A stretch of 64,000 nt of DNA, from assembly GCF_030386795.1 (NCBI RefSeq), contig NZ_JANUQM010000002.1, forward strand, positions 1 through 64,000, read 5' to 3'. This stretch comes from Streptomyces sp. S.PNR 29. GTDB lineage: Bacteria > Actinomycetota > Actinomycetes > Streptomycetales > Streptomycetaceae. This document shows positions 9,169-18,415 of the stretch, in pieces; position 1 is the first letter of the stretch; every line of letters begins with the position of its first letter. The notes below the pieces were generated by a model that was given only the letters and a program-made list of their open reading frames with translations, was not told the DNA's origin and did no database searches. A program made the translations under genes and the position numbers.

Positions 9169-11106
9169 CTAAGCGCCCCCGACCGCCGTGAGCAGTGCCA
9201 GCGGAGCCGCCGCCGACCTGGACTCCCGTACGCACGCGTGCGGGTAGGGCACCGGCTCCGGGTGGTTGTCGCGGCCGTAGCCCGCGAGGACCTCGGGCAG
9301 GCGGTGGCCGGTCGCCGTCGCCGCGTCGACCAGGCCGTGCGCGACCGAGCGGGCCTCGTCGTGCAGCCCGTAGCGGGCCAGGCCCAGCGTGATCAGCGCG
9401 TTGTCGTGCGGCCACACCGAACCGCGGTGGTACGACAGGGGGTGGTACGCGGGCTGCCCGGCCGCCAGCGTGCGTACGCCCCAGCCGGAGAAGAAGTCGG
9501 GCTCCAGCAGGCGCCGGCCGACCAGCTCGCCGTACTCCTTGTCCAGCAGCCCCGACCACAGCAGGTGCCCGGCGTCGGAGGCCAGCGCGTCCACCTGCCG
9601 GCCGTGGCCGTCCAGGGCGAGCGCCGGAAAGGAGCGGTCCTCCATCCAGAAGTCGCGCTGGAAGCGGTCGCGGAGGTCGCCGGCCGCCTGCTCCAGCAGA
9701 GCCGCGTAGGTCTCGTCCGCCCACACCGTGCGCGCCACCCACGCCGTGCGGCGCAGCGCGTCGTACGCGTACCCCTGGGCGCCCGCCGCCATCACCGGGC
9801 CGCCCGGGCGGGTGCCGTCGGCCGAACAGATGGCGCCGGGGGAGTCCTTCCAGTTCTGGTTGGCGAGGCCGCCCTGGTCGGCGCGGTAGACCAGGTAGCC
9901 GCGCGAGGTGAGCCCGCCGTGGTCCAGCATCCAGCCGACGGCCGCGCGGGCGTGGGGCTCCAGGCGGCGGGCCAGGGCCGTGTCGCCGGTCTGCTCGACG
10001 TACGCGCCGAGGAGGACGAGGAACAGCGGGGTGGCGTCGACCGAGCCGTAGTACCGGCCGTACGGCACCTGCCCGAAGTGGGCCAGCTCGCCGTGCCGCA
10101 CCTCGTGCACGATCTTGCCGGGCTGGGCGACCGCCCCCGAGCCGGTGCCCGTCGCCTGGGTCGCGGCGAGCGCGGGCAGCGTGGCGGCGGCGAGCCGGGG
10201 GCGGTAGGGGAGGGCGAACAACGACGTCAGCAGCGCGTCACGGCCCAGCAGGGTCAGGAACCAGGGGGCGCCGCCCGCCGGGACGCGCAGCTCCTCACCG
10301 TCCGGTCCGGTGGCCCGGACCTGCAGCGCGGCCAGGTCGGCGAGGCCCCGGGCGCAGGCCGCGGCGAGCTCCGGCCAGCCGGTCGGGAAGGCGATGCCCT
10401 CCACCAACCGGCCTTCCTCGGCGAGGAGTTGCTCGTTCACGGAGGCCGGGGAGCGCGGCACCCGCAGCGCCCGCCTGTCGCCGTGCGGCCGTGCCATCAC
10501 GCGCAGGACCAGCTCGGCCGAGCCGTGCGGTGCGAGCTCCAGGGCCCATACGAGGCGGCGGGCGCCGGTGCCGGTCTCCTCCACGGCGTCCGGTTTGGGC
10601 TCGGCCGTCACGGTCGTACAGGAGCGCCACTCGCCACGCCGGTAGGTGAACTCCACGCCGTCGTCCATGACCTGGCGGGCGCGGGTGGCGCCGGGCTTGG
10701 GGTAGGTGCGGTGGTCGGAGCGCAGCTCGAACTGGTCGGTGAAGTCGGCGTCGACGGTGAGGGCGAGGCGGACCGTCGTCGGCACCGGGCGGTTGCTGGT
10801 CACCCGCAGCGACTCGACGAACGAGCCGTCGCCGACGGCCTGTTCACGGAAGAGCGTGTACGCGGGCGGCTCCTGGCGTCCGCCGCGCGGTACGAGCACG
10901 CAGCGGGCGGTGTCCCCGTCGGCGACCGGGGTCAGGGCCTCCGGTACGGCACCGTCGACGGTGAGCTGCCACCGGCTGAGGTGCCGGGCGTCGCGTACGA
11001 ACAGCCCGTCCGGGGAACTGCCCGCCCGCACACCGCTGATGTCCCCGTGGTCGCCCACGACGGCGAACGTCCCACCGTGCACGAGCAGATGATGCCGGTC
11101 CGTCAT
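9169..11106 (-). CDS. Glycogen-debranching-like enzyme (amylo-alpha-1,6-glucosidase type)
   Basis: 645 residues. The N-terminal half (HGGTFAVVGDHGDISG...GLFVRDARHLSRWQLTVDG) is the GDE_N_bis domain; the rest is an (alpha/alpha)6 barrel with LTLLGRDALLTSLFALP, GKIVHEVRHGELAHFGQVPYGRYYGSVDATPLF and HRGSVWPHDNALI, as in amylo-alpha-1,6-glucosidase relatives. Probably a cytoplasmic glycoside hydrolase acting on an alpha-glucan or small glycoside. Its ATG overlaps the stop of the upstream gene by ATGA, so the two are translationally coupled. Start set at MTDRHHLLVHGG for that reason; the frame continues upstream only as an artefact. Confidence 0.88.
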   Translation of the reverse strand: MTDRHHLLVHGGTFAVVGDHGDISGVRAGSSPDGLFVRDARHLSRWQLTVDGAVPEALTPVADGDTARCVLVPRGGRQEPPAYTLFREQAVGDGSFVESLRVTSNRPVPTTVRLALTVDADFTDQFELRSDHRTYPKPGATRARQVMDDGVEFTYRRGEWRSCTTVTAEPKPDAVEETGTGARRLVWALELAPHGSAELVLRVMARPHGDRRALRVPRSPASVNEQLLAEEGRLVEGIAFPTGWPELAAACARGLADLAALQVRATGPDGEELRVPAGGAPWFLTLLGRDALLTSLFALPYRPRLAAATLPALAATQATGTGSGAVAQPGKIVHEVRHGELAHFGQVPYGRYYGSVDATPLFLVLLGAYVEQTGDTALARRLEPHARAAVGWMLDHGGLTSRGYLVYRADQGGLANQNWKDSPGAICSADGTRPGGPVMAAGAQGYAYDALRRTAWVARTVWADETYAALLEQAAGDLRDRFQRDFWMEDRSFPALALDGHGRQVDALASDAGHLLWSGLLDKEYGELVGRRLLEPDFFSGWGVRTLAAGQPAYHPLSYHRGSVWPHDNALITLGLARYGLHDEARSVAHGLVDAATATGHRLPEVLAGYGRDNHPEPVPYPHACVRESRSAAAPLALLTAVGGA

Positions 11107-12524
11107 TCCCGGTCCCCTCCCTTGGCCGCCGTGATCGCGTTGACGCCGTTCTTGTCCCGTGCGGGCCGGTCGTGCAGCAGGTCGAGCGTGAGCGCGGCGG
11201 TCCAGCTGAAGCCGGTCGCGCCGCAGGCCTCGCGGGTGTACGGGTCGACGTACTCCGCGAAGTCGGAGGTGCCTGCGGTGTCCAGGACCGCCCTGCGCAG
11301 GGCGTCCGCCCGGCCGTGCTCGCCGTGCAGCCTCAGGCCGCGCTCCAGCAGCCAGCCGGTGTTGAACCAGGCCGGGCCCCGCCAGTACCGGTGCGGGTCG
11401 AACGCCTCGCCGAGGAGGTCGTAGCTCGGTACGAGGCGGGTCGTGCCGCCGAGCCCGAAGTGCGGCCCGCACAGCGTGCGGACCAGGGTGGCGGCGAGGT
11501 CGCGGGGGAGCGTGGGCAGCATCAGGGGGACGATCCCGGAGACGCCGCGTTCGCCGATCAGCTCCCCGCCCCGGACGTCCCGGCAGAAGAACATCCCCTC
11601 CGCCGGATCCCACAGCCGCTCGACGAGGGCCGCCGTCAGCCGCTGCGCGCGGGCGTGCCGGGCCGTGCCCGCGGCGCCCAGCTCGTGCGCGATCCGGGCC
11701 AGCGCGTGCTCGGAGGCGATGAGCAGGGCGTTGAACGCCGGGTCCTCCACGACGAAGTCGCCGGGCCCGTCGGCATACCCTCCGTCCCGGTAGTCCGCCG
11801 CCAGCCGCACGTACCGCCCGTAGTCCAGGTCGGTCGGCCGGTCCTCGGCGGCGCCGTGGTCGAGGTCGGCGCGGCGGAAGGAGCGGGCCGGGGCGGGCGC
11901 GACGCGGGAGAGCGGGGCGTCCCAGCAGGGGCTGTTGTCCATACCCTGTTCCCAGGGGTGCACCACGGACACCAGCCCGCCGCCGCCCAGGTCCCGCCGG
12001 TGCAGCAGATACCGGTGCCAGGCGGCCAGCCGGGGATGCATCCGGGCGAGGAAGCCGCGCGCCCGGGACAGACCCGGGTCCGCGCAGTGCACCAGCCACG
12101 CGGCCAGCGCGTGCACCGGTGGCTGCACGATCCCGGAGGTCTGTACGGTGCGCGGGGCGCCCGCAGCGCGCCCCGCGGTCGAGGAGCGCCAGAAGTCGGG
12201 GCTCGGGAAGTAAGCGTCGGGGGGCACGGAGGGGTTGAAGACGATGTGCGGAATGCGCCCGTCGGCCCACTGGGCGTCCAGCAGCGTCTCCAGCTCCGTC
12301 TGCGCCCTCAGCGGCGACAGGTGTCTGACGCCGATCGCGATGAACGCCGAGTCCCAGGACCACTGGTGCGGATACAGGCTGCGCGAGGGGACCGTGGAGG
12401 TGCCGGTCCAGTTGTCCTCCAGTACCCGGGCGGCCCTGGCGTGCAGGGAGGACACCGGGGCGGAGGGATCGGATGCCACGGTGCGTTCCGCGGGACGGGC
12501 GGTGAGTTGGACAGAGCGATCCAC
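11103..12524 (-). CDS. GH63/MGH1-like glycoside hydrolase
   Basis: 473 residues. An (alpha/alpha)6-barrel hydrolase: YPHQWSWDSAFIAIGVRHL near residue 50, GRIPHIVFNP, VVHPWEQGMDNSPCWD, and RYWRGPAWFNTGWLLERGL are the pattern of mannosylglycerate-hydrolase/trehalase-like GH63 proteins, with acidic catalytic candidates in SWDSAF and HPWEQGMDNS. No signal peptide, so cytoplasmic. First gene of a two-gene operon with the debranching-like enzyme (4-bp overlap), divergent from the ROK regulator which probably controls both. Substrate is likely a small alpha-glycoside or glycogen-derived oligosaccharide, by inference from the partner gene. Confidence 0.85.
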   Translation of the reverse strand: MDRSVQLTARPAERTVASDPSAPVSSLHARAARVLEDNWTGTSTVPSRSLYPHQWSWDSAFIAIGVRHLSPLRAQTELETLLDAQWADGRIPHIVFNPSVPPDAYFPSPDFWRSSTAGRAAGAPRTVQTSGIVQPPVHALAAWLVHCADPGLSRARGFLARMHPRLAAWHRYLLHRRDLGGGGLVSVVHPWEQGMDNSPCWDAPLSRVAPAPARSFRRADLDHGAAEDRPTDLDYGRYVRLAADYRDGGYADGPGDFVVEDPAFNALLIASEHALARIAHELGAAGTARHARAQRLTAALVERLWDPAEGMFFCRDVRGGELIGERGVSGIVPLMLPTLPRDLAATLVRTLCGPHFGLGGTTRLVPSYDLLGEAFDPHRYWRGPAWFNTGWLLERGLRLHGEHGRADALRRAVLDTAGTSDFAEYVDPYTREACGATGFSWTAALTLDLLHDRPARDKNGVNAITAAKGGDRE

Positions 12525-12646
12525 TCGGGGCTCCCCGAAAAGACGTCCAGCCGGACCGGTTCGGTCCTGAGCATCGTTGAGTTACGTCTATTTAACACGC
12601 AGAACCTAATGTGTAACGCAGGGTTGGGAAACGCAAGGGGGTGCAC

Positions 12647-13849
12647 ATGTCCGGACGTGGTCAGGCCAGCGCCGGCGATCTGCTCGAACTGGTCCGCAGT
12701 GGCCGCGCCACTACCCGCGGCGCGCTCCAGCAGGCCACCGGACTGTCCCGCGCCACCGTCGGACAGCGCCTCGACCGGCTCTTCCGCGCGGGCTGGCTGC
12801 GCGAGGGGGCGGGCGGCCCCGTGGACTCCCCGCTGGGTGGACGCCCCTCCATCACCCTGGAGTTCGACGACGCTCACGCCGTCGTCCTCGCCGCCGACCT
12901 CGACACCCGGCACGCGCGTGCGGCCGTGCTGTCGCTGACCGGCGAGATCCTGGCCGAGCACTCCGGCACGCTGGTCGTCGAGGACGGCCCCGACGCGGTC
13001 CTGGGCGAGCTGGGCCGCTGGTTCGCCGAGCTGCTGGAGAAGGCCGGCCACCGGGCGGAGGAGGTCTGCGGCATCGGCCTCGCGGTGCCCGGCCCTGTCG
13101 ACAGCGAGACCGGCCGGGTGGTGCAGCCACCGATCATGCCGGGCTGGGACGGCTACGACATACGCGGCCGGCTGGCCCGGGCCTTCACCGAGCACACGGG
13201 CGCGCAGGCCGTGCCGGTCCTGGTGGACAACGACGCGAACCTCATGGCGTACGGCGAACAGCGCACCTCGTACGCCGACTGCTCGGCGTTCGTGCTGGTC
13301 AAGGTGTCCACCGGCATCGGCGCCGGGGTGGTGGTGAACGGCTCCGTCTACCGGGGGACCGACGGGGGAGCGGGGGACATCGGGCACATCCGGGTGCCGG
13401 AGGGGGCCGAGGCGCTGTGCCGGTGCGGTTCGTACGGCTGTCTGGCCGCACTCGCGAGCGGTGGTGCCGTGGCGCGGCGGCTGGCCGAGACCGGGGTGCC
13501 GGCGGCCTCCGGCTCGGACGTACGGGACCTGCTGGCGGCCGGGCATCCCGAGGCGGCGGCGCTGGCCCGGGAGGCCGGTCGCCGGGTCGGGGACGTGCTG
13601 GCGACGGTGGTGACGCTGCTGAACCCCGGGGTGCTGATGATCGCCGGGGACCTGGCCGGGACGCCGTTCCTCACGGGCGTACGGGAACTGCTGTACCAGC
13701 GGGCGCTGCCGCGCTCCACCGCCCACCTGGACGTCGTCACCTCGCGGCTCGGTGAACGGGCTGGTTTGGTGGGGGCCGGGGCGCTGGTCGTGGAGCACCT
13801 GTACGCGCCGGAGCGGGTCGAGGAGCGGCTGCGGGCGCTCGGTGTGTGA
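12647..13849 (+). CDS. ROK-family transcriptional regulator
   Basis: 400 residues from the ATG at 12647 (a GTG at 12641 is an alternative; AAGGGGG at 12634-12640 serves either). An N-terminal winged helix (LLELVRSGRATTRGALQQAT, then LSRATVGQRLDRLF) precedes a sugar-kinase-like ROK domain with GIGLAVPGPVDSETG, VDNDANLMAYGE and STGIGAGVVVNG. The ROK zinc motif is present as GHIRVPEG...CRCGSYGC, although the usual glutamate after GC is replaced by Leu-Ala. Family members are sugar-responsive repressors. It faces the two glycoside hydrolase genes across 116 bp of relatively A+T-rich DNA (12525-12640) that must hold both promoters. Confidence 0.9.
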   Translation: MSGRGQASAGDLLELVRSGRATTRGALQQATGLSRATVGQRLDRLFRAGWLREGAGGPVDSPLGGRPSITLEFDDAHAVVLAADLDTRHARAAVLSLTGEILAEHSGTLVVEDGPDAVLGELGRWFAELLEKAGHRAEEVCGIGLAVPGPVDSETGRVVQPPIMPGWDGYDIRGRLARAFTEHTGAQAVPVLVDNDANLMAYGEQRTSYADCSAFVLVKVSTGIGAGVVVNGSVYRGTDGGAGDIGHIRVPEGAEALCRCGSYGCLAALASGGAVARRLAETGVPAASGSDVRDLLAAGHPEAAALAREAGRRVGDVLATVVTLLNPGVLMIAGDLAGTPFLTGVRELLYQRALPRSTAHLDVVTSRLGERAGLVGAGALVVEHLYAPERVEERLRALGV

Positions 13850-13926
13850 CGGCGTCCGGCGGCGTCCGCATGGTGAAATCCCGCGGTCTGTGGCAGCGTG
13901 ATTCTCGCCACCCTTGATAAGGGTTG

Positions 13927-13940
13927 CGCTCAGATGAGCG
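13927..13940. promoter_or_regulatory. Palindrome CGCTCA-GA-TGAGCG, copy 1 upstream of ppdK
   Basis: Perfect 6-2-6 inverted repeat in the 394-bp gap before ppdK. An identical copy lies 101 bp further on (14028-14041), and an extra half site TTGAGCG occurs at 13945-13951. Looks like a pair of binding sites for one dimeric regulator. Confidence 0.55.
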
Positions 13941-13966
13941 GATCTTGAGCGACTGCACTTCTCCAA

Positions 13967-13989
13967 AGGGTGGCACTGAGTGCCACCCT
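13967..13989. promoter_or_regulatory. Perfect 23-bp palindrome upstream of ppdK
   Basis: 11-bp arms AGGGTGGCACT and its exact complement surround a single G. It lies between the two CGCTCAGATGAGCG copies. The GGCACT half site recalls the CIRCE element of HrcA, but the 9-bp CIRCE spacer is missing, so I do not assign it. Most likely a repressor operator. Confidence 0.6.
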
Positions 13990-14027
13990 GTGATCGTTCA
14001 TCGAGCGAAATCAGACGTAGCGAAAGA

Positions 14028-14041
14028 CGCTCAGATGAGCG
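14028..14041. promoter_or_regulatory. Palindrome CGCTCA-GA-TGAGCG, copy 2 upstream of ppdK
   Basis: Second perfect copy of the palindrome at 13927-13940. Further downstream a 7-bp dyad (ACCCAGA at 14171-14177, TCTGGGT at 14187-14193) could fold in the ppdK leader. No other gene is seen in 13850-14243. Confidence 0.55.
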
Positions 14042-14243
14042 GCTGGAGAGGGCTGCAGGGGTTGATTCGTTCAAGAAGTGAAAACATCCACGGTCAGTTG
14101 CTTGCCCAGCCTTGACTTTCGATCCGCTGGCGGACGAGTGGTTACAGGCGTATGACGCGCAAGTAGACGTACCCAGACGCCTTTGATCTGGGTATGTTCC
14201 TCGCCGTCAGGGCAGCCACCGCGTCCTCGAGGAGTCGAGACCC

Positions 14244-16991
14244 GTGTCGGAAAACAAAGATCCCCAGGTAGCTGAGCACGGCAAGAGCGTTGAGGGCGTG
14301 AAGTTCGTTTACGACTTCACCGAGGGCAACAAGGACCTCAAGGACCTCCTGGGTGGCAAGGGCGCGAACCTCGCCGAGATGACGAACCTGGGCCTCCCGG
14401 TCCCGCCCGGCTTCACCATCACCACCGAGGCCTGCAAGGTCTACCTGGAGAGCGGCGAAGAGCCCGCGGCACTCCGTGACGAGGTGAGCGCGCACCTCGC
14501 CGCCCTCGAAGAGAAGATGGGCAAGAAGCTCGGCCAGCCCGACAACCCGCTGCTCGTCTCGGTCCGCTCCGGGGCCAAGTTCTCCATGCCCGGCATGATG
14601 GACACCGTCCTGAACATCGGCCTCTCCGACAAGTCCGTGCAGGGCCTGGCCGCGCAGGCCGGCGACGAGCGCTTCGCCTGGGACTCCTACCGCCGCCTCA
14701 TCCAGATGTTCGGCAAGACCGTCCTCGGCGTCGACGGCGAGCTCTTCGAGGACGCGCTGGAGAAGGCCAAGGAGGCCAAGAAGGTCACGGTCGACACCGA
14801 GCTGGAGGCCGCCGACCTGAAGAAGCTGGTCACCAAGTTCAAGAAGATCGTCAAGGCCGAGGCGGGGCGGGACTTCCCGCAGGACCCGCGCGAGCAGATG
14901 GACCTCGCCATCAAGGCGGTCTTCGACTCCTGGAACGGCGACCGCGCCAAGCTGTACCGCCGCCAGGAGCGCATCCCGCACGACCTCGGCACCGCGGTCA
15001 ACGTCTGCTCCATGGTCTTCGGCAACCTGGGCCCCGACTCCGGCACCGGTGTCGCCTTCACCCGTGACCCCGCCTCGGGCCACCAGGGCGTGTACGGCGA
15101 CTACCTGCAGAACGCCCAGGGCGAGGACGTCGTGGCGGGCATCCGCAACACCGTCCCGCTCGCGGACCTGGAGCGGATCGACAAGAAGTCGTACGACCAG
15201 CTGATGCAGATCATGGAGACCCTGGAGAACCACTACAAGGATCTCTGCGACATCGAGTTCACCATCGAGCGCGGCCAGCTGTGGATGCTCCAGACGCGCG
15301 TCGGCAAGCGCACCGCGGGCGCGGCCTTCCGGATCGCGACCCAGCTGGTGGACCAGGGCCTCATCGACGAGGCGGAGGCGCTCCAGCGGGTCACCGGCGC
15401 CCAGCTCGCCCAGCTGATGTTCCCCCGCTTCGACGAGTCGGCGAAGGTGGAGCAGGTCGGCCGGGGCATCGCCGCCTCACCGGGCGCGGCGGTCGGCAAG
15501 GCGGTCTTCGACTCGTACACGGCGGTGAAGTGGTCCCGCTCCGGCGAGAAGGTCATCCTGATCCGCCGCGAGACGAACCCCGACGACCTGGACGGCATGA
15601 TCGCGGCCGAGGGCATCCTGACCTCGCGCGGCGGCAAGACCTCGCACGCGGCCGTGGTGGCCCGCGGCATGGGCAAGACCTGTGTGTGCGGTGCGGAGGA
15701 GCTGGAGGTCGACACCAAGCGCCGCCGGATGACGGTGCCCGGCGGCCACGTCGTCGAGGAGGGCGACGTGGTCTCCATCGACGGCTCGACCGGCAAGGTC
15801 TACCTGGGTGAGGTCCCGGTCGTCCCGTCTCCGGTCGTGGAGTACTTCGAGGGCCGGATGCACGCCGGCGCCGAGGACGCGGACGAGCTGGTCGAGGCGG
15901 TCCACCGCATCATGGCGTTCGCGGACCGCAAGCGCCGGCTGCGGGTGCGGGCCAACGCGGACAACGCCGAGGACGCGCTGCGGGCCCGCCGCTTCGGCGC
16001 GCAGGGCATCGGCCTGTGCCGTACCGAGCACATGTTCCTCGGTGACCGGCGCGAGCTGGTGGAGCGCCTGATCCTGGCCGACACGGAGGCGGAGCGCGAG
16101 GAGTCGCTGAAGGAGCTGCTTCCGCTGCAGAAGCAGGACTTCGTGCAGCTCTTCGAATCGATGGACGGCCTCCCGGTCACCATCCGCCTGCTGGACCCGC
16201 CGCTGCACGAGTTCCTGCCCGACATCACCGAACTGTCGGTCCGCGTGGCGCTGGCGGAGTCCCGCCAGGAGCCCCACGAGAACGAACTGCGCCTGCTCCA
16301 GGCGGTCCACCGCCTGCACGAGCAGAACCCGATGCTGGGCCTGCGCGGCGTCCGCCTGGGCCTGGTCATCCCCGGCCTGTTCACCATGCAGGTACGGGCG
16401 ATCGCCGAGGCCGCGGCCGAGCGGAAGGCGGCCAAGGGCGACCCGCGCGCCGAGATCATGATCCCGCTCGTCGGCACGGTCCAGGAACTGGAGATCGTGC
16501 GCGAGGAGGCCGACCACGTGATCGCCGAGGTCGAGGCGGCGACGGGGACGAAGCTGAAGCTGTCCGTCGGCACCATGATCGAGCTGCCGCGTGCCGCGCT
16601 GACCGCCGGTCAGATCGCCGAGGCGGCGGAGTTCTTCTCCTTCGGCACCAACGACCTGACCCAGACGGTGTGGGGCTTCTCCCGTGACGACGTGGAGGCG
16701 AGCTTCTTCACGGCCTACCTGGAGAAGGGCATCTTCGGCGTCAGCCCGTTCGAGACCATCGACAAGGACGGCGTCGGCTCCCTCGTGAAGATCGCCGCCG
16801 AGGCCGGCCGCGCCACCCGCCCCGACCTGAAGCTCGGCGTCTGCGGCGAGCACGGCGGCGACCCCGAGTCCGTCCACTTCTTCCACCAGGTGGGCCTGGA
16901 CTACGTCTCCTGCTCACCGTTCCGCATCCCGGTGGCCCGGCTGGAGGCGGGCCGGGCGGCCGTGCAGGCGAAGGGCAGCGACCACCGGTAG
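14244..16991 (+). CDS. ppdK: Pyruvate, phosphate dikinase
   Basis: 915 residues from GTG, preceded by GAGGAG about 9 bp upstream. Interconverts pyruvate, ATP and phosphate with PEP, AMP and diphosphate in the cytoplasm. All three domains are visible: N-terminal ATP-grasp (GGKGANLAEMTNLGLPVPPGF), the central swivelling phosphohistidine domain with SRGGKTSHAAVVARGMGK (His468), and the C-terminal PEP barrel with GTNDLTQTVWGFSRDD and the catalytic cysteine Cys867 in LGVCGEHGGDP. Length matches bacterial PPDK. Stand-alone gene with a strong terminator behind it and an unusually palindrome-rich leader. No regulatory protein (DUF299) gene is adjacent. Confidence 0.97.
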   Translation: MSENKDPQVAEHGKSVEGVKFVYDFTEGNKDLKDLLGGKGANLAEMTNLGLPVPPGFTITTEACKVYLESGEEPAALRDEVSAHLAALEEKMGKKLGQPDNPLLVSVRSGAKFSMPGMMDTVLNIGLSDKSVQGLAAQAGDERFAWDSYRRLIQMFGKTVLGVDGELFEDALEKAKEAKKVTVDTELEAADLKKLVTKFKKIVKAEAGRDFPQDPREQMDLAIKAVFDSWNGDRAKLYRRQERIPHDLGTAVNVCSMVFGNLGPDSGTGVAFTRDPASGHQGVYGDYLQNAQGEDVVAGIRNTVPLADLERIDKKSYDQLMQIMETLENHYKDLCDIEFTIERGQLWMLQTRVGKRTAGAAFRIATQLVDQGLIDEAEALQRVTGAQLAQLMFPRFDESAKVEQVGRGIAASPGAAVGKAVFDSYTAVKWSRSGEKVILIRRETNPDDLDGMIAAEGILTSRGGKTSHAAVVARGMGKTCVCGAEELEVDTKRRRMTVPGGHVVEEGDVVSIDGSTGKVYLGEVPVVPSPVVEYFEGRMHAGAEDADELVEAVHRIMAFADRKRRLRVRANADNAEDALRARRFGAQGIGLCRTEHMFLGDRRELVERLILADTEAEREESLKELLPLQKQDFVQLFESMDGLPVTIRLLDPPLHEFLPDITELSVRVALAESRQEPHENELRLLQAVHRLHEQNPMLGLRGVRLGLVIPGLFTMQVRAIAEAAAERKAAKGDPRAEIMIPLVGTVQELEIVREEADHVIAEVEAATGTKLKLSVGTMIELPRAALTAGQIAEAAEFFSFGTNDLTQTVWGFSRDDVEASFFTAYLEKGIFGVSPFETIDKDGVGSLVKIAAEAGRATRPDLKLGVCGEHGGDPESVHFFHQVGLDYVSCSPFRIPVARLEAGRAAVQAKGSDHR

Positions 16992-17074
16992 GGCGACCAC
17001 CGGCGGGGATCTCCGGAGCTGTTGTCGGACACCCCGACCCTCACCGATGCGATGACGGTTCCGGTGTGCAGGAC

Positions 17075-17110
17075 GGGGCGGCACCCTGTGCGGGGGTGCC
17101 GCCCCCCTTT
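17075..17110. terminator. Intrinsic terminator between convergent genes
   Basis: Perfect 11-bp stem GGGGCGGCACC (17075-17085) with its complement at 17095-17105, loop of 9, followed by CCTTT on the plus strand. It ends ppdK transcription and separates it from the convergent esterase-like gene. Confidence 0.85.
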
Positions 17111-17140
17111 GTGCTGTCCGCACACCTGCGGTGGGTGGCA

Positions 17141-18346
17141 CTAGCTCTGCGGGACGTCCTTGACGAACACGATGCCGTCGCTGTCCGCCAGGTGGGCCGG
17201 GTCGAGCGGGGCGTAGCCGAACCAGGGGGACTCGCGGGGCGCGGGGCGCGTGTCGCCGAGGACGGTGGCCAGCCCCGGGGCGTCGATGACGCAGCGGTCC
17301 TCCGGGAGCGCGTACAGGAGCCCCTCGACGGTGTCCGGCGGCGGCGTGTCCACCCCCTGGTGCCGGATCGTGCCGAGGGCGGTGGCCACGAAGGCGTACT
17401 CCTCGCCGAGCCGGGCGCTCACCAGCGCACCGGCGCTCCACCACTCCACCGGCCCCTGCCACATCCGCATCGTGCTCTTCCGCCGCTGGAGATGGGAGTT
17501 GTGGGCGTGGACGAGTGCCGGGCCGCGTTCGGCGAGGGCGAGGAGGTTGTGGGCCATCATCACGTCCCGCAGCGCGCACAGCCGCGTCATGCGGGCCGGT
17601 GAGGTGTCGGCCATCCAGTGGTGGTAGCGCAGCAGGCCGGTCGCGGTGCGCCCGTACAGGCGCGCCCGGTCCCAGTCCTCCCGCGAGGCCGCCGTGATCA
17701 GGTGCGGCGTCTGTGCGTCGAGCAGCGCCACCAGATCGTCGGCGAGCAGCCGCAGCCGGCCGGCCTCGGCGGACTGCCCCACGGACTGGGCCGGGTCCAT
17801 CATCGCGGCGGGATCGGTCCACCGGTCGTCGGTGCCGATCAGGCGGTCGAGTGTCTCCGCGGTGCAGGGGAGCAGGTCAGCGTCCACCCGGGCCGCGAGG
17901 TAACCGTGGAGAGCGGTGAGGGCCTGCCGGGGGCTCGCCGCGGCGGTGATCTCCAGCGGGCCGTCGAAACCGGCGAAGCGGAGCTGCTCGGACGCGGGCC
18001 GGCCCTCGTTGTAGGCGCGCATCCAGCGCACCAGCTCGCGGTTGACCGCAAGGGCGCCCCAGCCGTGGCTGATGCCGCGCTCCATGACCTCGTCCAGCGT
18101 GCCCGTGCCCGAGGTGACGTAGTCGTCCACGACCAGGCCCATCAGGCAGTCGCTCTCGATCGCGATCGTCCGGTAGCCCTCCTCCTGCTCGACGAGCTGC
18201 CGGAACAGCTCGTTGCGCAGGTCGAGCAGAGTGTCCTCGCCGTGGGTGGGCTCGCCCAGGGCGAGCAGCCGGGGCCGGGCCGGGAGCAGCCGCATGACTG
18301 CGGCAGCCTCGACGGCATGGGCGGTGTCCTTGATGTCAGTCGCCAT
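17141..18346 (-). CDS. Erythromycin-esterase family protein
   Basis: 401 residues. Matches the EreA/EreB fold: LGEPTHGEDTLLDLRNELFR near residue 30 supplies the active-site histidine and glutamate, IAIESDC follows, and HNSHLQRRKSTM carries the later conserved histidine. Members open macrolide lactones or, in many soil bacteria, act on unknown esters. Start set at MATDIKDTAHAV, just inside a perfect palindrome (18350-18367) that would block its transcription; the frame is open upstream across the divergent MerR gene only as a shadow. Divergent from that regulator, suggesting induction by a ligand. Macrolide resistance is possible but unproven. Confidence 0.82.
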   Translation of the reverse strand: MATDIKDTAHAVEAAAVMRLLPARPRLLALGEPTHGEDTLLDLRNELFRQLVEQEEGYRTIAIESDCLMGLVVDDYVTSGTGTLDEVMERGISHGWGALAVNRELVRWMRAYNEGRPASEQLRFAGFDGPLEITAAASPRQALTALHGYLAARVDADLLPCTAETLDRLIGTDDRWTDPAAMMDPAQSVGQSAEAGRLRLLADDLVALLDAQTPHLITAASREDWDRARLYGRTATGLLRYHHWMADTSPARMTRLCALRDVMMAHNLLALAERGPALVHAHNSHLQRRKSTMRMWQGPVEWWSAGALVSARLGEEYAFVATALGTIRHQGVDTPPPDTVEGLLYALPEDRCVIDAPGLATVLGDTRPAPRESPWFGYAPLDPAHLADSDGIVFVKDVPQS

Positions 18347-18349
18347 GCC

Positions 18350-18367
18350 TTCAACGCTATCGTTGAA
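18350..18367. promoter_or_regulatory. Operator-like palindrome between esterase and MerR genes
   Basis: Perfect 7-4-7 inverted repeat (TTCAACG, CTAT, CGTTGAA) ending three bases before the esterase ATG and 48 bp from the MerR start. A natural binding site for the divergently encoded MerR-type regulator. Confidence 0.65.
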
Positions 18368-18415
18368 CCTTCGGTGGAAACCTGGCCGCGACAACGCCCC
18401 GGATATCGTCGGCCC

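Noticed and set aside
13967..13989. CIRCE (HrcA) element
   Set aside because: Half sites resemble GGCACT but the required 9-bp spacer is absent and no chaperone gene follows.
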